Origin: an uncultured Acetatifactor sp.
GTDB lineage: Bacteria; Bacillota; Clostridia; Lachnospirales; Lachnospiraceae
Reading direction: 5' to 3'
Length of the DNA: 64,000 nt
Assembly: GCA_949840935.1 (NCBI GenBank)
Contig: CATKXX010000002.1
Coordinates: forward strand, 1-64,000
Part shown: piece after piece, positions 61,932 to 64,000 of the stretch
How positions within the stretch are numbered: the stretch's first letter is position 1
Layout of the letters: every line of letters starts with the position of its first letter
Translations under genes and position numbers: made by a program
Notes under the pieces: generated by a model
What the model was told of the DNA's origin: nothing
Database searches by the model: none
The model's input: the letters and a program-made list of their open reading frames with translations, nothing else

Positions 61932-62348
61932 CTATTCCTCCTCCCACCTGTCACGGTGCCTGCCTATGAGCCTGCAAATAATATGATATATCCCCCGGAT
62001 AACGGAGAAAACAAGGAACATGAAAAGGAATCCCACCACCCCGAACATGATATCGGCGAATTCCATGACACCCGTATGAGTGACTCGCTGCCCGATCTCA
62101 ATCGCAAAGGTGATCACAATGATCAGGGTGAATACATAGATCCAGCTGATCACCATAATGTGGTCTGTGCTCACCAGCCACTTAAATATGGGATGCACCA
62201 CAAAGATCATGAGCATCCCCAGCGCCCCGATGATCAGGAAATGCAGTTCCTTGTCCGAAAAATTATACTCAAAAGAATCATTCAGCCGCAGCAGATAATT
62301 GTGTATCTTCGCAATGATCTCCACTACCGCATATAAAGCCTTCTCCAT
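61932..62348 (-). CDS. Small integral membrane protein
   Basis: 138 residues with three membrane helices (about 36-56, 64-86 and 97-122) and basic ends. GGGAG lies near the ATG. No recognised domain. It lies 30 bp after the GGDEF-EAL gene and 4 bp before the rhamnosidase, so it belongs to that transcription unit, but nothing in the sequence shows whether it transports, anchors or signals. Confidence 0.75.
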   Translation of the reverse strand: MEKALYAVVEIIAKIHNYLLRLNDSFEYNFSDKELHFLIIGALGMLMIFVVHPIFKWLVSTDHIMVISWIYVFTLIIVITFAIEIGQRVTHTGVMEFADIMFGVVGFLFMFLVFSVIRGIYHIICRLIGRHRDRWEEE

Positions 62349-62378
62349 CTCGTACTCCCGTCGCAGCAGCCCGGGCCG

Positions 62379-64000
62379 CTACATATATTTGTCCTCAAAG
62401 TCGCTGACCGGCATGGGTTTTGCAAAATAAAACCCCTGATACAGCTCACAGCCCATGGCTCTCAGGCGCTCCACCTGCTCCTCTGTCTCCACTCCCTCCG
62501 TCACAACCTTCATGCCCAGATCCCTGGCCAGCTCCATGACCATCTGTATGATCATCCAGCTGCGCTCCGTCTGGCTGCTGCCACGCAGAAAGCCCATATC
62601 CATTTTCAGGGCATCCACCTTGAAATCCTTTAACATGTTCAGGGAAGAATAACCGCTGCCGAAATCGTCGATCTCCACCTCAAACCCAAGATCCCTCAGC
62701 TTCTGCAGGATTTCAGCCTGTCCTCTGACCTCCTTTAAAAGCATTGCCTCCGTAATCTCCAGCTTGAGCTTGCCGGGCTCTATCTTATATTTCTCCACCA
62801 GATCCGCGAAGGTCCTGCAGATATCCAGGCGGCAGAAGTCCCCTGGGGAGACATTTACGGAAATATGCCAGTCCTCCTTCTGAGCCGACTGCCATATCTT
62901 TAAGCGCCGGGCCGCTTCCTCCCAGACATATCTGTCCACCTTCCAGAGCAGGCCCGTGTTCTCAAACACCGGGATAAAATCCTTCGGCAGTATCCAGCCC
63001 TTTTCAGGATGCCTCCAGCGCACCAGGGCCTCCGCCCCTACGACAGTCCCGCCTGCATCCACCTGTGGCTGCAGGAAGATACAGAATTCCTCCTCCTCCA
63101 GGGCCTTCTCCAGCTCGCCGGTCATCCTTCTCTCATATAAGGTTTTCTCCAGAAGCTGTTCATTAAAATAGGCAAAGGAAGTATCGTACTCGCCCTTGAT
63201 GGAATCGATCGCCATTTTTGCCTTGTCACACATCTGGACTGCGGATTCCTCCCTGTCATTCACCACATACACGCCGGCATAGATATGCATCCGGTAAAGG
63301 GAATTACTGAATTCATTCTGCATGGTCAGAGTATGCCTGTTCACGGCATCCTCGGAAAAATTCTCCTCCGAAATCAGCAGGCCGAATTCATCCCCCGACA
63401 GACGTCCGTACACCTCCGAAAAGCCTGTATTCCTGCGCAGCAGCTCCGCCTGGGTCAGAAGCACATCGTCTCCGCTGGCCTCCCCAAAGAGCTCATTGTA
63501 TATCTTAAAGCCGGAAATATTGGTACACATGAGGTAATATTTCGTATCAGGATTCTGCCTGACAGTCTGTTCCACCTGTTCATAAAAATATTCCCTGTTG
63601 TAAAGCCCTGTGAGCTCATCATGGGTCATCCGGTAATGCTCTTTCTGGAACGCCTCGACCTGCTCCGTCCTGTCCGTCACCACAAAAAAATAACCGATAC
63701 ATTCGTTTCTGGAATCCGTCATCTTGTGGAACACATTCTCCAGATGCCGGGGACGGTTGTCAACCAGCCGCTTCTCCACCCACTGGAAGTTGTCCTTCTC
63801 CACCTCCTGATGGCTCTCAAACCAGGGCTTGAATTCCTGTTCCGCCGCCTCCTTGATATCCATATATGAAAAATCTGCCAGAACCTTCCTGTTCACAAAA
63901 ACGCATTTTCCCCACAGGTCAAAGCAGAACACCATTTCGCTCATGCCGTTTATGGCAAAGGTCATGGTACGTTCGATCAGGCTCCTCGACACATGGAACA
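62379..64000 (-). CDS. PAS-GGDEF-EAL cyclic di-GMP signalling protein (partial)
   Basis: At least 540 residues; the frame stays open past the end of the window, so the true N terminus lies outside. Residues near 1-115 of the visible part form a PAS domain (VFCFDLWGKCVFVNRK, GYFFVVTDRTEQVEA). The diguanylate cyclase domain has the motif variant RLSGDEFG, with Ser for the first Gly, which may still be active. The EAL domain is complete (AEALVRWRHP with EAL, ITEAMLL, IDDFGSGYSSL, ALKMDMGFL, GVETEEQ), so phosphodiesterase activity is expected. It heads the run with a membrane protein and the rhamnosidase. Confidence 0.92.
   Translation of the reverse strand, partial: FHVSRSLIERTMTFAINGMSEMVFCFDLWGKCVFVNRKVLADFSYMDIKEAAEQEFKPWFESHQEVEKDNFQWVEKRLVDNRPRHLENVFHKMTDSRNECIGYFFVVTDRTEQVEAFQKEHYRMTHDELTGLYNREYFYEQVEQTVRQNPDTKYYLMCTNISGFKIYNELFGEASGDDVLLTQAELLRRNTGFSEVYGRLSGDEFGLLISEENFSEDAVNRHTLTMQNEFSNSLYRMHIYAGVYVVNDREESAVQMCDKAKMAIDSIKGEYDTSFAYFNEQLLEKTLYERRMTGELEKALEEEEFCIFLQPQVDAGGTVVGAEALVRWRHPEKGWILPKDFIPVFENTGLLWKVDRYVWEEAARRLKIWQSAQKEDWHISVNVSPGDFCRLDICRTFADLVEKYKIEPGKLKLEITEAMLLKEVRGQAEILQKLRDLGFEVEIDDFGSGYSSLNMLKDFKVDALKMDMGFLRGSSQTERSWMIIQMVMELARDLGMKVVTEGVETEEQVERLRAMGCELYQGFYFAKPMPVSDFEDKYM

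Noticed and set aside
1..64000. CRISPR arrays, tRNA or rRNA genes, prophage or transposase genes
   Set aside because: No regularly spaced repeats, no cloverleaf or rRNA-like sequence and no transposase, integrase or phage structural motif was seen. The Rpn protein is a nuclease relative, not evidence of a complete element.

Overview
The window looks like chromosomal DNA of a gut-type Lachnospiraceae (Clostridia, Bacillota). It is moderately GC-rich, has strong AGGAGG ribosome sites and TTGACT/TATAAT promoters, and carries a perfect CIRCE operator. It also has the clostridial rho-rpmE-DUF1385-prmC-prfA order, high-molecular-weight rubredoxin with rubrerythrin, and an L-rhamnose pathway. No tRNA, rRNA, CRISPR array, prophage or complete transposon was seen. 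The genus cannot be fixed from this sequence alone.

Layout. 1-5.2 kb: tail of an upstream gene, a LysM surface protein whose promoter contains a run of nine G, a small coiled-coil protein, an acetyltransferase, a PHP phosphatase and an NhaC antiporter. 5.3-11.9 kb: rhamnose module (rhaD, rhaA, rhaB, a divergent MIP channel, a soluble PocR chemoreceptor, an AraC regulator). 12-23 kb: a GT-C membrane glycosyltransferase behind a tiny coupled ORF, CIRCE-controlled htpG with a long acidic insert, a foldase lipoprotein, sbcC, sbcD and an Rpn-type nuclease. 23-25 kb: an inverted-repeat element and two small HTH regulators with nearby palindromes or repeats. 25-33.5 kb: ilvE, folA, a beta-CASP hydrolase, an ABC exporter, an epimerase and a ligand-binding GGDEF protein. 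33.7-42.7 kb: a KduD-like dehydrogenase, a heterodimeric ABC exporter with GNAT protein divergent from its likely MerR regulator, another GNAT protein, and an intracellular beta-helix protein. 42.8-48.2 kb: an oxygen-defence operon (unknown 119-residue protein, Hrb, rubrerythrin), then VTC-DUF4956-CotH. 48.3-58 kb: translation and transcription housekeeping, malic enzyme, YhcC-type radical SAM protein, DUF4364, RarA. 58.2-64 kb: NYN/OST-HTH protein, GH78 rhamnosidase, a membrane protein and a GGDEF-EAL protein cut by the window end.

How it fits together. GH78 releases rhamnose, RhaA-RhaB-RhaD convert it to dihydroxyacetone phosphate and lactaldehyde, and the PocR receptor and AraC protein probably sense the substrate or product. 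Two covarying hairpins with the same loop lie in the rhaA-rhaD gap and in the gap after the rhamnosidase. A shared Shine-Dalgarno leader motif recurs before several genes. The VTC-DUF4956-CotH operon and these leader elements are the least explained parts of the window.
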